Source of the DNA: Mesorhabditis belari
Lineage: Eukaryota > Nematoda > Chromadorea > Rhabditida > Rhabditidae
Length of the DNA: 64,000 nt
Direction of reading: 5' to 3'
Assembly (NCBI GenBank): GCA_958450365.1
Contig: CAUEEP010000939.1
Coordinates: 868,001-932,000 of the forward strand
Shown: positions 63,942 to 64,000 of the stretch, one piece after another
Layout: the number at the start of each line of letters is the position of its first letter
How positions within the stretch are numbered: the stretch's first letter is position 1
Made by a program: the position numbers and the translations under genes
Notes under the pieces: generated by a model
What the model saw: only the letters and a program-made list of their open reading frames with translations
The model's database searches: none
Told to the model about the DNA's origin: nothing

Positions 63942-64000
63942 ACGCGCCCCGGCCCCTTTGCCATTGGCAATCTAACTTTGAGCTTAAATATCTTGGCGCT
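63942..64000. mobile_element. foldback MITE, fourth copy, cut by the window edge
   Basis: GCCCCTTTGCCATTGGCAAT and the following AACTTTGAGCTTAAATATCT match the arms of the 27454 and 33704 copies. Confidence 0.7.

Noticed and set aside
1..64000. Bacterial or viral origin of the window
   Set aside because: Introns, tRNA-derived repeats, mariner elements and a CLN3 gene show nuclear eukaryotic DNA; no viral gene was recognised.

Overview
The window looks like chromosomal DNA from a nematode. It is AT-rich, protein-coding sequence is broken into short exons by introns that end in TTTCAG, TTCCAG or TTTTAG, and two genes start a few bases after a 3' splice-site sequence with no upstream exon in view, which fits spliced-leader trans-splicing. 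I cannot name the species; the long, repeat-filled introns do not look like compact Caenorhabditis genes.

Two multi-exon protein genes can be reconstructed with codon phase kept at every junction. On the + strand, 14 exons between 17563 and 30163 give a 485-residue CLN3 (battenin) family lysosomal membrane protein. On the - strand, 14 exons between 52173 and 34850 give a 464-residue protein that looks like a divergent MATH plus BTB/POZ (BATH-type) protein with an acidic and serine-rich tail. The two genes converge, with a 4.7-kb transposon-rich interval between them (30164-34849). Their first long introns and flanks hold most of the rest. Only one typical functional-looking RNA gene is seen, a tRNA-Asp(GTC) at 45693-45764, with a nearly identical partner facing away from it at 45488-45560.

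Everything else is repeats. (1) More than fifty minisatellite or simple tandem arrays, mostly with units of 10-30 bp, sit in almost every intron of about 250 bp or more and in the flanks; 10- and 20-bp units are unusually common and two arrays show higher-order periods (90 and 130 bp). (2) Terminal-inverted-repeat elements with TA target duplications: mariner-type MITEs (1423-2088, 11224-11744, 14242-14932), a Tc1-like palindrome (13315-13545), a CCGTAAATACTG family (four copies), a CCGTATTTTCTC family (three copies), and an internally deleted DD37D (maT-type) transposon with perfect 28-bp ends (31204-31763). (3) An 836-bp element with an 8-bp target duplication (48664-49499). (4) Two 448-bp solo LTRs of one family in opposite orientation, each with its own perfect 4-bp target duplication (18096-18543 and 32520-32967). 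(5) A non-LTR retrotransposon 3' end (30702-31200). (6) Two tRNA-derived SINE-like families, one of them arranged as head-to-head tRNA-like pairs around an inverted repeat.

The most notable points are the tandemly duplicated, then decayed, last exon of the CLN3 gene on both sides of a transposon nest; an intron minisatellite whose unit repeats the gene's own 5' splice site; a MITE copy in which a 10-base motif has expanded into a minisatellite; and the inverted tRNA and tRNA-like pairs. I see no bacterial-style operon, CRISPR array or rRNA.
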